From Ignavibacteriota bacterium (lineage in GTDB: Bacteria > Bacteroidota > Ignavibacteria > Tepidaquicellales > Tepidaquicellaceae), in contig PMIW01000160.1 of assembly GCA_003158365.1 (NCBI GenBank), forward strand, positions 1 through 9,038: 9,038 nucleotides of DNA. The letters run 5' to 3'. A model generated the notes under the pieces. It was not told where the DNA came from and did no database searches. It saw only the letters and a list, made by a program, of their open reading frames with translations. This document shows positions 1-7,578 of this stretch, one piece after another. Both the position numbers and the translations under genes were made by a program. Positions within the stretch are counted from its first letter, which is position 1, and each line of letters begins with the position of its first letter.

Positions 1-1197
1 ACTAAAAATGCAATTGCTGATATGACAACTTTTTACTCGCAAAAATTCGGCGAGCATCCATTCGAGAAAAACGGTTTTGCATCTGTTTCGGGATACGGAG
101 GCGGAATGGAAAACCAGACTCTGACAACGATTTACCCGACAGGGTGGTCATCAGTTGTTGGCTTGATTTCACACGAATTCGGACATCAGTGGTTCGGAGA
201 TATGATAACCTGCGGTACGTGGGCGGACATATGGCTGAACGAAGGTTTTGCAACTTACCTTGAATCTTTATACACGGAGCATATCAGCGGATATGCCGCA
301 TATAAAACCTATGTTACATCTAATGCAACATATTATTTATCTCATAATCCGGGATTTCCGATTTATAATCCTTCCTGGGCAATTACAACTCCTCCAAACG
401 GAACTTTGTTCAACACTGCAATAACCTATTATAAAGGTGCGTGTGTGCTTCACATGCTCAGATATACAATCGGAGATTCATTGTTCTTTGCAGCACTGAA
501 AGGTTATGCGACAGACACGGTTAATTTCAGATTAAATAATTCCGTAACAGATGATTTTACGACAAAAATCAGTGCTATTGCAGGACAGGATTTAACGTGG
601 TTCATGGATGAATGGGTAAAGCAGGCAAATCACCCGGCATATGCAAATTCATACGGAATCGCAAATCTTGGTTCAGGAAACTGGAGAGTGAATTTTAAAG
701 CAATCCAGACACAGACTAACACTGTGTTCCATAAAATGCCTATAACAATAAAAATTTCGTTTACAACAGGCCCGGATACAACTGTAAGAGTTATGAATGA
801 TGCAAACAATCAGACATTTGCATTTAATTTCAACAGGCAGCCTACTGTAGTTGTATTTGACCCGAACGATGATATTCTTTTAAAGACTGCAACACTGACA
901 CAGGGGATAAAAAATATATCCGACGTTATACCCGATAAATATAATATGTATCAGAATTATCCGAATCCGTTTAACCCGACGACGAATATTAAATTTGACG
1001 TGGCAAAAAAATCTCTCGTGAAAATTAACGTATACGATGTAACGGGCAGGGTAATATCGGAACTTGTTAATCAGGAATTAACCCCGGGGAAATATGAAGT
1101 AAACTGGAACGGCGCGGGGCAGGCAAGCGGAGTATATTTCTATAAAATTGAAACTGGTGAATTTGTGAAGACGATGAGAATGATTTTAGTAAAATAG
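1..1197 (+). CDS. Secreted M1-family zinc aminopeptidase with T9SS sorting domain (5' truncated)
   Basis: The reading frame is open from base 1, so the N-terminus (signal peptide and first beta domain) is outside the window; 398 residues are visible. Numbered from the window edge, a GGMEN substrate-binding motif lies at residues 34-38. The zinc site is HEFGH at 58-62 followed by Glu81 in WLNEGFATY, giving the M1 pattern HExxH-x18-E. YYKG at 143-146 aligns with the usual YEKG segment carrying the catalytic tyrosine. A beta-sandwich follows, ending near VFDPNDDILLK. From about residue 316 comes a T9SS type A sorting domain, with NYPNPFNPTT and then VYDVTGRVI and SGVYFYKI strands, ending in ILVK. 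Known for the family: removal of N-terminal residues from peptides. Inferred: export by Sec, then T9SS, to the cell surface or medium. It is not functionally linked to the kdp genes on the opposite strand. The family and sorting domain are secure; the substrate is unknown. Confidence 0.95.
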   Translation, partial: TKNAIADMTTFYSQKFGEHPFEKNGFASVSGYGGGMENQTLTTIYPTGWSSVVGLISHEFGHQWFGDMITCGTWADIWLNEGFATYLESLYTEHISGYAAYKTYVTSNATYYLSHNPGFPIYNPSWAITTPPNGTLFNTAITYYKGACVLHMLRYTIGDSLFFAALKGYATDTVNFRLNNSVTDDFTTKISAIAGQDLTWFMDEWVKQANHPAYANSYGIANLGSGNWRVNFKAIQTQTNTVFHKMPITIKISFTTGPDTTVRVMNDANNQTFAFNFNRQPTVVVFDPNDDILLKTATLTQGIKNISDVIPDKYNMYQNYPNPFNPTTNIKFDVAKKSLVKINVYDVTGRVISELVNQELTPGKYEVNWNGAGQASGVYFYKIETGEFVKTMRMILVK

Positions 1198-1200
1198 AAT

Positions 1201-1227
1201 CACTGATTTCGCTGATTTCATTGATTA
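1201..1227 (+). repeat. Three imperfect 9-bp tandem units after the peptidase gene
   Basis: Directly after the peptidase stop are three consecutive 9-base units: cactgattt, cgctgattt and cattgatta. The shared core is TGATT, with one or two changes per unit. It lies beside a long hairpin, so the two may form one intergenic element. There is no sign of coding on either strand. Its function is unknown, and the low copy number leaves chance possible. Confidence 0.55.
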
Positions 1228-1230
1228 TTC

Positions 1231-1273
1231 TTGTGTCGGTAGTCACTAAAGAACAAGAGACTCCCCGACACAA
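1231..1273. repeat. Inverted repeat able to form a long hairpin
   Basis: The arms ttgtgtcgg (1231-1239) and ccgacacaa (1265-1273) are perfect reverse complements of 9 bp. Inside them, after a small 1x2 internal loop, agtc (1241-1244) pairs with gact (1259-1262). The apical loop is 14 bases. No T-run follows, so it is not itself a standard intrinsic terminator. It could be an mRNA 3'-end stabiliser for the peptidase transcript or part of a dispersed intergenic repeat. The pairing is directly visible; the role is a guess. Confidence 0.6.
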
Positions 1274-1310
1274 AGCGATTTAATTGAAGAAAAAGAAGTA
1301 TTAAATTATG

Positions 1311-1343
1311 AAAGCATCCCGGTAAAGCGGAGTGTTTTTTTTT
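1311..1343 (+). terminator. Probable intrinsic terminator of the peptidase gene
   Basis: An imperfect stem, with aaagcatcc on the left and ggagtgtttt on the right (one bulged base and a G-U pair), encloses a short loop and runs directly into a run of nine T residues at 1335-1343. The position, about 115 bases after the peptidase stop and before the next gene, fits transcription termination. The imperfect pairing keeps confidence moderate. Confidence 0.55.
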
Positions 1344-1413
1344 ATAGCATCAATTTTTGCATAATAAATAATTTTAGAAATATTTAAGTTCTTAAATTAT
1401 TTTATAAATTTAC

Positions 1414-1418
1414 GGAGG
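1414..1418 (+). promoter_or_regulatory. Strong Shine-Dalgarno site deciding a TTG start
   Basis: GGAGG lies six bases before a TTG codon at 1425. This spacing supports TTG as the real start of the small membrane protein rather than the in-frame ATG at 1458, which would cut into the first membrane helix. None of the kdp-cluster genes in the window has a comparable site. Confidence 0.75.
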
Positions 1419-1424
1419 TTAACA

Positions 1425-1646
1425 TTGGAAGAAGCAACAAAGAAAAAAGGCGGAGCAATGCTCTGGCTGGCAATAATATCTTTTATCGCCGCTTTAGTAA
1501 CATTTTTACCTTTCAAAAATATCGATGATGAATGCATGTTGGGTTATAAAGCAATCTGCGCATTTACACCCGTAAGTTCATTGGTATTAATTGCACTTGG
1601 AGTGATGTTCCTGGTAATTCGCAATCACGTAAAAAAAGCAGGATAA
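1425..1646 (+). CDS. Small two-helix membrane protein, function unknown
   Basis: This 73-residue protein starts at TTG, placed by the GGAGG site upstream. After a lysine-rich N-terminus (TKKK, residues 5-8) there is a hydrophobic helix at about 11-30, then a short loop with Cys37 and Cys45 around an LGYKAICAF segment, and a second helix at about 48-66. It ends in a basic tail (HVKKAG). The charge distribution (basic N- and C-termini, DDE in the loop) suggests both termini are cytoplasmic and the cysteine-containing loop lies outside. The GYKxxC-F-P-S loop resembles a motif I associate with short uncharacterised membrane proteins in many bacteria and archaea, but I cannot name a family. It faces the kdp cluster convergently, 20 bases from the kdpE stop, and looks like a single-gene unit after the upstream terminator. 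No function is assigned. Confidence 0.8.
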   Translation: MEEATKKKGGAMLWLAIISFIAALVTFLPFKNIDDECMLGYKAICAFTPVSSLVLIALGVMFLVIRNHVKKAG

Positions 1647-1666
1647 TTTTTTTATACGGAATAATT

Positions 1667-2356
1667 TTATTCTATAACAATCATTCTATAGCCCACTCCC
1701 GATTCGGTTATGAACATTTTGGGTCTGGAGGGATTATCTTCCAGCTTCTTGCGAAGCTGTGCCACATACACACGAAGATATTGTGTCTCATCGGAGAACG
1801 GTTTTCCCCATATTTCTTTCAGAAAATAATTGTGAGTCAGAACTTTGCCTGAATTTCTTATGAACAAAGAAAAAAGTGAAAATTCAGTTGAAGTAAGTTT
1901 TACAATTTGTCCTTTCTTTTTTACTTCTCTTGTTGAAAAATCAACAGTAACATTGCCGTTTGTAAAAACAGGATCTTTTTGTTCGGGCTGGGAGTGCCTG
2001 AGGCATGTTCTTATCCTTGCAAGCAGTTCACCAGTATTAAAAGGTTTCGTGATGTAATCATCGGCGCCTGAATCAAGAGCCGTAATAATGTCTTTTTCGG
2101 AATTCCGGACCGAAAGAATAATTACAGGAACGTCGGAAAAATCCCTTATCTTTTTCAACAAACTCAGACCGTCCTCATCAGGCAGTCCAAGGTCGAGCAG
2201 AACCAGTGACGGTCTGCTGTTTGCAAGTTCCTGCAGTCCCGACTTAGCATTTTCGGCTTCAAATACTTTAAAGCCTGAATTTTCAAGACTGATTTTAAGC
2301 AATCGTCTTATCTGGATTTCGTCATCGATGACAAGAATATTTTCAATGATACTCAT
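1667..2356 (-). CDS. kdpE: KdpE response regulator (OmpR/PhoB type)
   Basis: The protein is 229 residues, close to the usual KdpE length (about 225). The receiver domain (about 5-118) has the acidic pair Asp11-Asp12, the phospho-acceptor Asp55 in LVLLDLGLPD, the switch Ser82 and the conserved Lys104 in ITKPF. A winged-helix DNA-binding domain (about 130-227) includes LTSTEFSLFSLF, the LRVYVAQLRKKLE recognition region and the terminal GVGYRM hairpin. Known role: phosphorylated by KdpD, it activates the kdp pump genes. The ATG lies one base after the kdpD stop with no clear Shine-Dalgarno site, so translation is probably coupled to kdpD. It is the last gene of the minus-strand cluster. The specific name rests on linkage to kdpD, kdpC and kdpB; the sequence alone would give only OmpR family. 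Confidence 0.96.
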   Translation of the reverse strand: MSIIENILVIDDEIQIRRLLKISLENSGFKVFEAENAKSGLQELANSRPSLVLLDLGLPDEDGLSLLKKIRDFSDVPVIILSVRNSEKDIITALDSGADDYITKPFNTGELLARIRTCLRHSQPEQKDPVFTNGNVTVDFSTREVKKKGQIVKLTSTEFSLFSLFIRNSGKVLTHNYFLKEIWGKPFSDETQYLRVYVAQLRKKLEDNPSRPKMFITESGVGYRMIVIE

Positions 2357-2357
2357 A

Positions 2358-5021
2358 CTAATTATTTTTTAATTCCCTTGGTAATTTAATTATAAATTTC
2401 AGACCGCCGGTTTTTTTATTTGAAGCGGTAATAGTTCCTTTGTGGACTTCAACAATTCCTTTTGTAATGGAAAGTCCAAGCCCGGTTCCGCCCGATTTAT
2501 TATTATCAATTCTGTAAAATTTGTCAAAAATATGTTCGAGATTTTGCCCGGGAATACCTTTTCCGTTATCGGATATTATTAAAAATATATTTTCTTCATC
2601 GTATAAAGCCTGCAGTTCAATTTTCGAATTTGGTGAAGAATAAATAATTGCATTCTGCAAAATATTTTTCAAAGCCTGTTCCATAAGTACAAAATCTATA
2701 TTGATGTAAGGAAAATTATCCTGAATATCGGTTGTAATTTCCTGAGTTATATTTTCATTTTCAAAATTATTTAATACGCTGTTATATAAATCGTTAACAT
2801 CGCAGGTTTTGATATTTGGAATCAGCATTCCGCTTTCGAGTCTTGCCATATCGAGCAGGTTTTCCACAAGTCTGTTAAGCCTGATTGTTGCAGTATTTAT
2901 TTCTTCGAAAAGCTGGTTTTGTGTATCGTTTCCGGCCGGTGATTGAGAATGCAAAAGATAGCTGGAAGCTCCCATAATTGCGGCTATCGGAGTCTTTAGT
3001 TCGTGTGATATACTATCGAACAAAGTTTTATACAGTTTTTCTGATTCTTCAAGCAGGAGAGCTTTATTAGCTCCTTTGTTTAAGAACTCGCGTTCAACGG
3101 CTGCACCTGTTTGCTTTATAAAGCTGTTAAGCAGGGTTTCTTTTTCGCGGAAAAGAATTTCGTCTTTCATTTTTAAACCTGTAACTCCGTAAATTCCGCG
3201 CGGACCGTTAAGCGGATAATAAATAAATTCTGCAAAAGGAAGAGAGTCAGTATAATGCCCCGCTCTTTTTTTATTCGTATACACCCACTGGGCAACGCTG
3301 AATTCTTTTTCCGAAATATTTATTGATTCTGTATAATTGCTTTCGGTTAATTTATTTTTTAAATCATCGAATATAAAAAAAACAACTTCAGAGTTAAAAA
3401 CTTTTTTCAGGTTTTTAACTGATTCCTTAATTACTTCTTCCAGGTTCTTTGCTTTTGAAAGGTCATCTGCGAGGTTATAAAGTGCTACAGCTCTTTCTTC
3501 CCTTTGCAGAACGGCTCTTTCACGCTGTCTGATTTTTGTTGTAAGAATACCCGTAACCAATGCAATGATAAAGAACATAACAAACATAAGAATATCTTCA
3601 CTGCGCGTGATGAAGAAAGTAAATTTGGGTGGTACGAATAAATAATTCCAGATAATCGGGCTTATAACAGCAGAAAGTAAAACAGGTCCCGGACCAAATA
3701 TCAGAGGAAGCAATGTCACGACAAAAAGCAATATTAATGCTACTGTTTGATATCCCAAAATATCACTGAACGGGTAACAAATTGCAGCAACAAGGCAGAC
3801 TATTAATGCGGATAAAAAATATTTCAGCGGTCCTGATTGAATTTTTGGGAGTTGAAATATTCTTTTATTTTCGGATTTATATACGTCTCCCGAAACAACA
3901 TAGACATCAATCTGTCCGCTTTCATTTAATATTCTATCTACGATATCCTTTTTGAATATTCTTGAAATGAAACTCCTGTTTTGTGATTTTCCGACCAAAA
4001 TATGCGTAACATTCTGTCTTTTTGCAACCCTCATAATAGCTTTTACAATATCCGTGTCTGAAGTTGTAATAATTTCAGCGCCGAGTTCCTTTGCAAGTTC
4101 GAGATTTTTATTAAGATTTCGTTTTTGCTTATCATCGAGTACCTGAGGAGTCTCTACGTTCACGGCAATCCAGCTTGCTTCCATAGTGTAAGCAATTCTC
4201 CTTGCCCAGCGGACAAGGTCGGCTGAATTAGGGCTCGGGCCTATGCCGATTAAAATTCTTTGTGTGGATTTCCAGGGACCGGGAATGCGGTTTTCCTGCA
4301 TATAATCGCGCACCTGTCTGTCGACTCTGTCTGCAGTAAGTCTTAGGGACAGTTCACGCAATGCACTTAAATTACCTTTTCTGAAAAAATTTTCTATAGC
4401 ATTTTTTGTCTTGTCTGCCGTATAAACTTTTCCGTCGGAAAGTCTCTGTAAAAGTTCATCGGGTGATATATCGACAAGTTCGATTTCATCAGCAACATCG
4501 AGTATTGAATCTGGTACGGATTCTTTGATTATTATTCCTGTTATCTGACTAACTGTATCGGCAAGGCTTTCTATATGCTGAACATTTATTGCAGTATAAA
4601 CATCTATGCCGTTATCCAGCAATTCAAGGACATCGAGATAACGTTTATTATGTCTGCTGCCGGGGGCATTTGTGTGGGCAAGTTCATCAACCACTACGAG
4701 CTTTGGTTTTTTTTCGAGGATTGTATCTACATCCATTTCCTCGAGTTCGAAACCTTTATAATTGATTTTTTTCCTCGGAAGCTGGGGCAGGTAAAACAAA
4801 AGAAATTCCGTTTCGGCTCTGCCGTGGGTTTCCACATAGCCGATTAATACATCCGTTCCACGTCCTTTTGCTTTACTTGCATCCTGAAGCATTGCAAAAG
4901 TTTTACCGACACCCGCACACATGCCGAGGTAAATTTTTAATTTACCTTTTTTATCTTTCTGCTCATCTTTTTTAATCTGAGCAAGCAATTCATCCGGGTC
5001 GGGCCTGGATAATTCTTCCAT
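2358..5021 (-). CDS. kdpD: KdpD osmosensitive K+ sensor histidine kinase
   Basis: The full-length protein is 887 residues (E. coli KdpD is 894). Domains in order: the N-terminal KdpD domain with Walker A GMCAGVGKT (33-41) and VVVDELAHTN (109-118); a universal-stress-protein-like domain (about 253-378); four membrane helices between about 400 and 495; a GAF-like region (about 515-645); HisKA with the phospho-acceptor His673 in SISHELKTP; and HATPase_c with N box Asn786 and Asn790, G1 DNGKGI (818-823) and G2 GGTGLGL (844-850). All catalytic motifs are intact, so it should be active. Known role: it senses low K+ or osmotic stress and phosphorylates or dephosphorylates KdpE. The ATG has no obvious Shine-Dalgarno site. 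A kdpC-like relic ends three bases before it, a spacing expected of an ancestral kdpC-kdpD junction. Upstream neighbours are the porin and the pump genes. Confidence 0.97.
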   Translation of the reverse strand: MEELSRPDPDELLAQIKKDEQKDKKGKLKIYLGMCAGVGKTFAMLQDASKAKGRGTDVLIGYVETHGRAETEFLLFYLPQLPRKKINYKGFELEEMDVDTILEKKPKLVVVDELAHTNAPGSRHNKRYLDVLELLDNGIDVYTAINVQHIESLADTVSQITGIIIKESVPDSILDVADEIELVDISPDELLQRLSDGKVYTADKTKNAIENFFRKGNLSALRELSLRLTADRVDRQVRDYMQENRIPGPWKSTQRILIGIGPSPNSADLVRWARRIAYTMEASWIAVNVETPQVLDDKQKRNLNKNLELAKELGAEIITTSDTDIVKAIMRVAKRQNVTHILVGKSQNRSFISRIFKKDIVDRILNESGQIDVYVVSGDVYKSENKRIFQLPKIQSGPLKYFLSALIVCLVAAICYPFSDILGYQTVALILLFVVTLLPLIFGPGPVLLSAVISPIIWNYLFVPPKFTFFITRSEDILMFVMFFIIALVTGILTTKIRQRERAVLQREERAVALYNLADDLSKAKNLEEVIKESVKNLKKVFNSEVVFFIFDDLKNKLTESNYTESINISEKEFSVAQWVYTNKKRAGHYTDSLPFAEFIYYPLNGPRGIYGVTGLKMKDEILFREKETLLNSFIKQTGAAVEREFLNKGANKALLLEESEKLYKTLFDSISHELKTPIAAIMGASSYLLHSQSPAGNDTQNQLFEEINTATIRLNRLVENLLDMARLESGMLIPNIKTCDVNDLYNSVLNNFENENITQEITTDIQDNFPYINIDFVLMEQALKNILQNAIIYSSPNSKIELQALYDEENIFLIISDNGKGIPGQNLEHIFDKFYRIDNNKSGGTGLGLSITKGIVEVHKGTITASNKKTGGLKFIIKLPRELKNN

Positions 5022-5024
5022 AAT

Positions 5025-5066
5025 TTACAATTTATCTAACTCAATATTTAAAACAAGTACATTTAT
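5025..5066 (-). pseudogene. Relic of a kdpC 3' end just upstream of kdpD
   Basis: Read on the minus strand, this stretch gives INVLVLNIELDKL and then TAA. The intact KdpC ends INVLVLNLELDKL and TAA. By hand alignment about 35 of 42 bases match, including an exact 22-base match (5046-5067 against 7748-7769). The differing codons are synonymous (GAG/GAA, TTA/CTG, TTG/CTT) apart from one Ile/Leu swap, so the two copies diverged as coding sequence. Upstream of Ile the similarity stops: the KdpC-typical GEPR is replaced by FIDQ, and an in-frame stop occurs at 5097-5099. No plausible start codon exists, so it is unlikely to be translated on its own. It lies between the porin stop and the kdpD ATG, three bases from the latter. 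Confidence 0.8.
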
Positions 5067-5102
5067 TTGGTCAATAAAAAAAATGATAATATTAATTTAT
5101 TT

Positions 5103-6518
5103 TTAAAATCTACATAGAACTGCAAAGATTAATCTTGATTCTGCTTTTACAAGGTCAGGTAGCCAACCCGGTGGAACCTGTGTCGTAATATATCCATCAG
5201 GTGACGTTACACCTCCATGTCCGGCAAAGTAAGGAATGTTAGCTTCACGATGGACAAATTCGAGCCGCCAGGTGATATTTTCATCGGGCATCCAATCAAG
5301 CGTAGTCGAAACATCCCATCCATCGAATTTTGTTCCCGGTGAAGTGTCGAAAATCTGACCTGCAACACCTGTTGGAAGAAGGACAAGATATCTTCCGGGA
5401 TTATGAATAAAACCTCCACCGATTGTCCAACCGTAATGATCATTTGCAAACCACAATCTATTATAAAGCATACCGCTGATAAAATTCTGCGCAGGACCTC
5501 CATCGCCTCCAAAAGCAGTTACTCCGTCGCCATTTTCAAAACCCAAATCACCTGTTAAAGAAAATGCAGCACGATGTAGAAATTTTCCCGGATGATTATA
5601 ATAACGTACTTCCAGACTATTATCGCTGTGTACTCTGATTCTACCGGGTTTATCCTGCGTATCAGTACCGTAATAACCATTCGATAAAACTGAAATTGAT
5701 TCAACAGGTCTGTACAAAATTTGAAATCCAAGACCGGGATTATCATTAAACTTTCCATACGTTTGCCATCCGTTAATTACCCAGAGTTCAAGCTTTAATT
5801 TATCACTCGGAAAAGTTTGTAATCTCAAACCATTAAAGAACCAGGGTGTATTATCTGAAGTAAATGACGGTTGGTAAGCCCAATTCTCACTATTATAATA
5901 TGAAAATAAACCAACATAAGACATAAAGATTCCGGCATCGAGATTTATTCCGTTCCATTTATCCCAGTGATAACCTGCATAAGCTTCGCTTAAATATCTA
6001 TAAGCATTCGCAAGGTCAAATTGTCCTCTGGTTGTACTGAAATCATTTCTCGGAACTACAGTCGAGCGTGTTCCCAATTGCAGCATAATTCTTCCGCGCA
6101 CATTATTATAGTGAAAATCTCCGCCTATGCCTGCAAAAGACACTTCAAATTCGTTATTCCTTGCCAGTGCAGTAGAACCAACTACAGTATTATCTACGGG
6201 ATGATGATTTGAATATGTGTAATTCATATCTAGCATGAAACTTCCCGTAAAATATTTTGTATCGAGTAACAGTTTGTGTCTTCTGTCATTTCCGTTTAGC
6301 CATGTAAAATCACCGAAAGCAAACGGTTCGCTCACGGGTTTTTCATCATTTATCATAACAGTATCTAATGTTATATTTTGCGTTTGTTTCAGGAATGCTT
6401 TATTTCCGGAATCTAAATTCTTTGATTCATTTATTTTACTATCCTGTGAATATGCCGAATCAAATAATATAAACAGTATAATACATATAGAAAAAAATAC
6501 TGATTGTGAATTTTTCAT
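5103..6518 (-). CDS. Outer-membrane beta-barrel porin of the kdp cluster
   Basis: This 471-residue protein has a clear signal peptide: Lys2 near the start, a hydrophobic core at about 8-19, and likely cleavage after AYS (22-24). A short linker (25-60) leads to FAFGDFTWLNGNDRR and then many alternating amphipathic, aromatic-rich strands, as in porins. The chain ends in Phe (AVLCRF), the usual C-terminal signal for BAM-mediated barrel insertion. The pattern resembles the putative beta-barrel porin-2 (OmpL-like) family; this is recognition by eye. It sits between the pump genes and kdpD, and my understanding is that related Bacteroidota also place a porin in kdp operons. Inferred role: passage of K+ or other small solutes across the outer membrane under K+ limitation. 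The gap to the upstream gene is 21 bases, so the two are probably co-transcribed. The barrel call is secure, the substrate is not. Confidence 0.88.
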   Translation of the reverse strand: MKNSQSVFFSICIILFILFDSAYSQDSKINESKNLDSGNKAFLKQTQNITLDTVMINDEKPVSEPFAFGDFTWLNGNDRRHKLLLDTKYFTGSFMLDMNYTYSNHHPVDNTVVGSTALARNNEFEVSFAGIGGDFHYNNVRGRIMLQLGTRSTVVPRNDFSTTRGQFDLANAYRYLSEAYAGYHWDKWNGINLDAGIFMSYVGLFSYYNSENWAYQPSFTSDNTPWFFNGLRLQTFPSDKLKLELWVINGWQTYGKFNDNPGLGFQILYRPVESISVLSNGYYGTDTQDKPGRIRVHSDNSLEVRYYNHPGKFLHRAAFSLTGDLGFENGDGVTAFGGDGGPAQNFISGMLYNRLWFANDHYGWTIGGGFIHNPGRYLVLLPTGVAGQIFDTSPGTKFDGWDVSTTLDWMPDENITWRLEFVHREANIPYFAGHGGVTSPDGYITTQVPPGWLPDLVKAESRLIFAVLCRF

Positions 6519-6539
6519 AATTATTCTTTAGTTTGCAAT

Positions 6540-7487
6540 TTAATTATCCAAAACAGATAAAATTATCATTTCAAAAGGAAGATTCCCATCTAAAACCTGC
6601 TTATCCGTTTCTGAAATTTTTATTCTTGAATCAATTTCATTTAAGTCTATTCTTGGAATTCCTAATACTCTAAGTCTATCTCCTTTTGATAATTTCCGTA
6701 CTGTTTTTTCAGGTTCGGAATTTTTTATAAACACCATCTTAAGATTTTTAAATAACAGATTATCATTGTCCCCAAAGACATCACAAAATATTATCATTCC
6801 ATCATCTTTAATTTCAGGGGAACTGTTTAATTGCATTGTAAAATCAGCGTAATCATATACTAATCCTTGAGTAATTAATGTAACAATGCTATCATTAATT
6901 ACAATCCTGCATTTTGCAGATGAATATTTTCCGATTGCAGTTTCAGCGTCAACAACTCTATGAGCATTAATTTTTTCATCGAATCCGTTCAGGTTTTCTT
7001 TATTTATTCTTAATACGGGTGCTAATTCAAAAACATGCTTTGAATTATAGTCTTTTATCACTTCATTATTTGCTCCTTGTATAATATTGTCGTTTTCCAA
7101 ATAATCGCACCAGAGACGCCATACTCCGTTTAATCTTATAATATTTCCTTTATTATTGGAAACAATATCAATTGCTTTTGAATCAGCTTTCACATTAAAA
7201 ACTTTTGCGATTAAAGGCAGACCTATGAAATCGTTTCTCCCGGCCAAAATTAAAACCGTACTGTTTCTTGATTGTTTTATTGATTGTCCTCTTGGAGAAT
7301 AAAAATCGGGATAAACATCTATATTCCTGTCATTTGCAGCATCGAGATTATAATCGAGTGTAACTGTTATTTTATCTTTTATAGATTCAATAAAAGATTT
7401 TTTTAAATTTATTTCAATCTGACTTTTCGCTGATGATGCTAAAAGAAAGAGAAATGTTATTGTTAATATTTTTTTTAGAATTTTCAT
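6540..7487 (-). CDS. Secreted protein of unknown function in the kdp cluster
   Basis: This is a 315-residue protein with a signal peptide (KILKK, then a hydrophobic stretch at about 7-20, likely cleavage after AKSQ at 20-23 or shortly before). There is no lipobox cysteine, no further membrane helix and no T9SS sorting domain, so a soluble periplasmic protein is the simplest reading. Recognisable segments are NGVWRLWCDYLEND (120-133), HVFELAPVLRI (151-161) and a C-terminal GDRLRVLGIPRID (269-281) that could be part of a small beta-barrel or OB/SH3-like fold. The combination of a GVWR-WC segment followed by a HxFE-hP segment looks like a conserved core, but I cannot name the family. It lies 21 bases upstream of the porin and 91 bases after the micro-ORF, within the kdp gene string, so a role near K+ uptake or the porin is possible, though only by association. 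Confidence 0.82.
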   Translation of the reverse strand: MKILKKILTITFLFLLASSAKSQIEINLKKSFIESIKDKITVTLDYNLDAANDRNIDVYPDFYSPRGQSIKQSRNSTVLILAGRNDFIGLPLIAKVFNVKADSKAIDIVSNNKGNIIRLNGVWRLWCDYLENDNIIQGANNEVIKDYNSKHVFELAPVLRINKENLNGFDEKINAHRVVDAETAIGKYSSAKCRIVINDSIVTLITQGLVYDYADFTMQLNSSPEIKDDGMIIFCDVFGDNDNLLFKNLKMVFIKNSEPEKTVRKLSKGDRLRVLGIPRIDLNEIDSRIKISETDKQVLDGNLPFEMIILSVLDN

Positions 7488-7518
7488 TTTTAATTTTTAA
7501 TTCTTATAATTCTTAATA

Positions 7519-7526
7519 CAAAAATA
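7519..7526 (-). promoter_or_regulatory. Possible Bacteroidota-type -7 promoter element
   Basis: The minus strand reads TATTTTTG here, matching the TAnnTTTG -7 consensus of Bacteroidota housekeeping promoters, about 31 bases before the start of the 315-residue gene. A matching -33 TTTG is not evident, and the surroundings are very AT-rich, so this could be chance. If real, the secreted protein, porin and kdpDE could be expressed separately from the pump genes. Confidence 0.22.
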
Positions 7527-7578
7527 GATATTAATATATTATTATAAGATAAAAAGTTATGCCTGATATATAAAAATA

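Noticed and set aside
1067..1273. 68-codon minus-strand frame over the peptidase 3' end
   Set aside because: It covers the T9SS sorting domain coding strand and the hairpin in antisense, and has low-complexity composition.
1659..1672. AT-only palindrome gaataa-tt-ttattc at the kdpE stop as a bidirectional terminator
   Set aside because: The stem is six weak pairs with a two-base loop and no T-run follows on either strand, so it is too weak to call.
5207..5758. Minus-strand frames in another phase inside the porin, hinting at a frameshift
   Set aside because: The main porin frame is continuous from signal peptide to terminal Phe; the other-phase frames are shadows.
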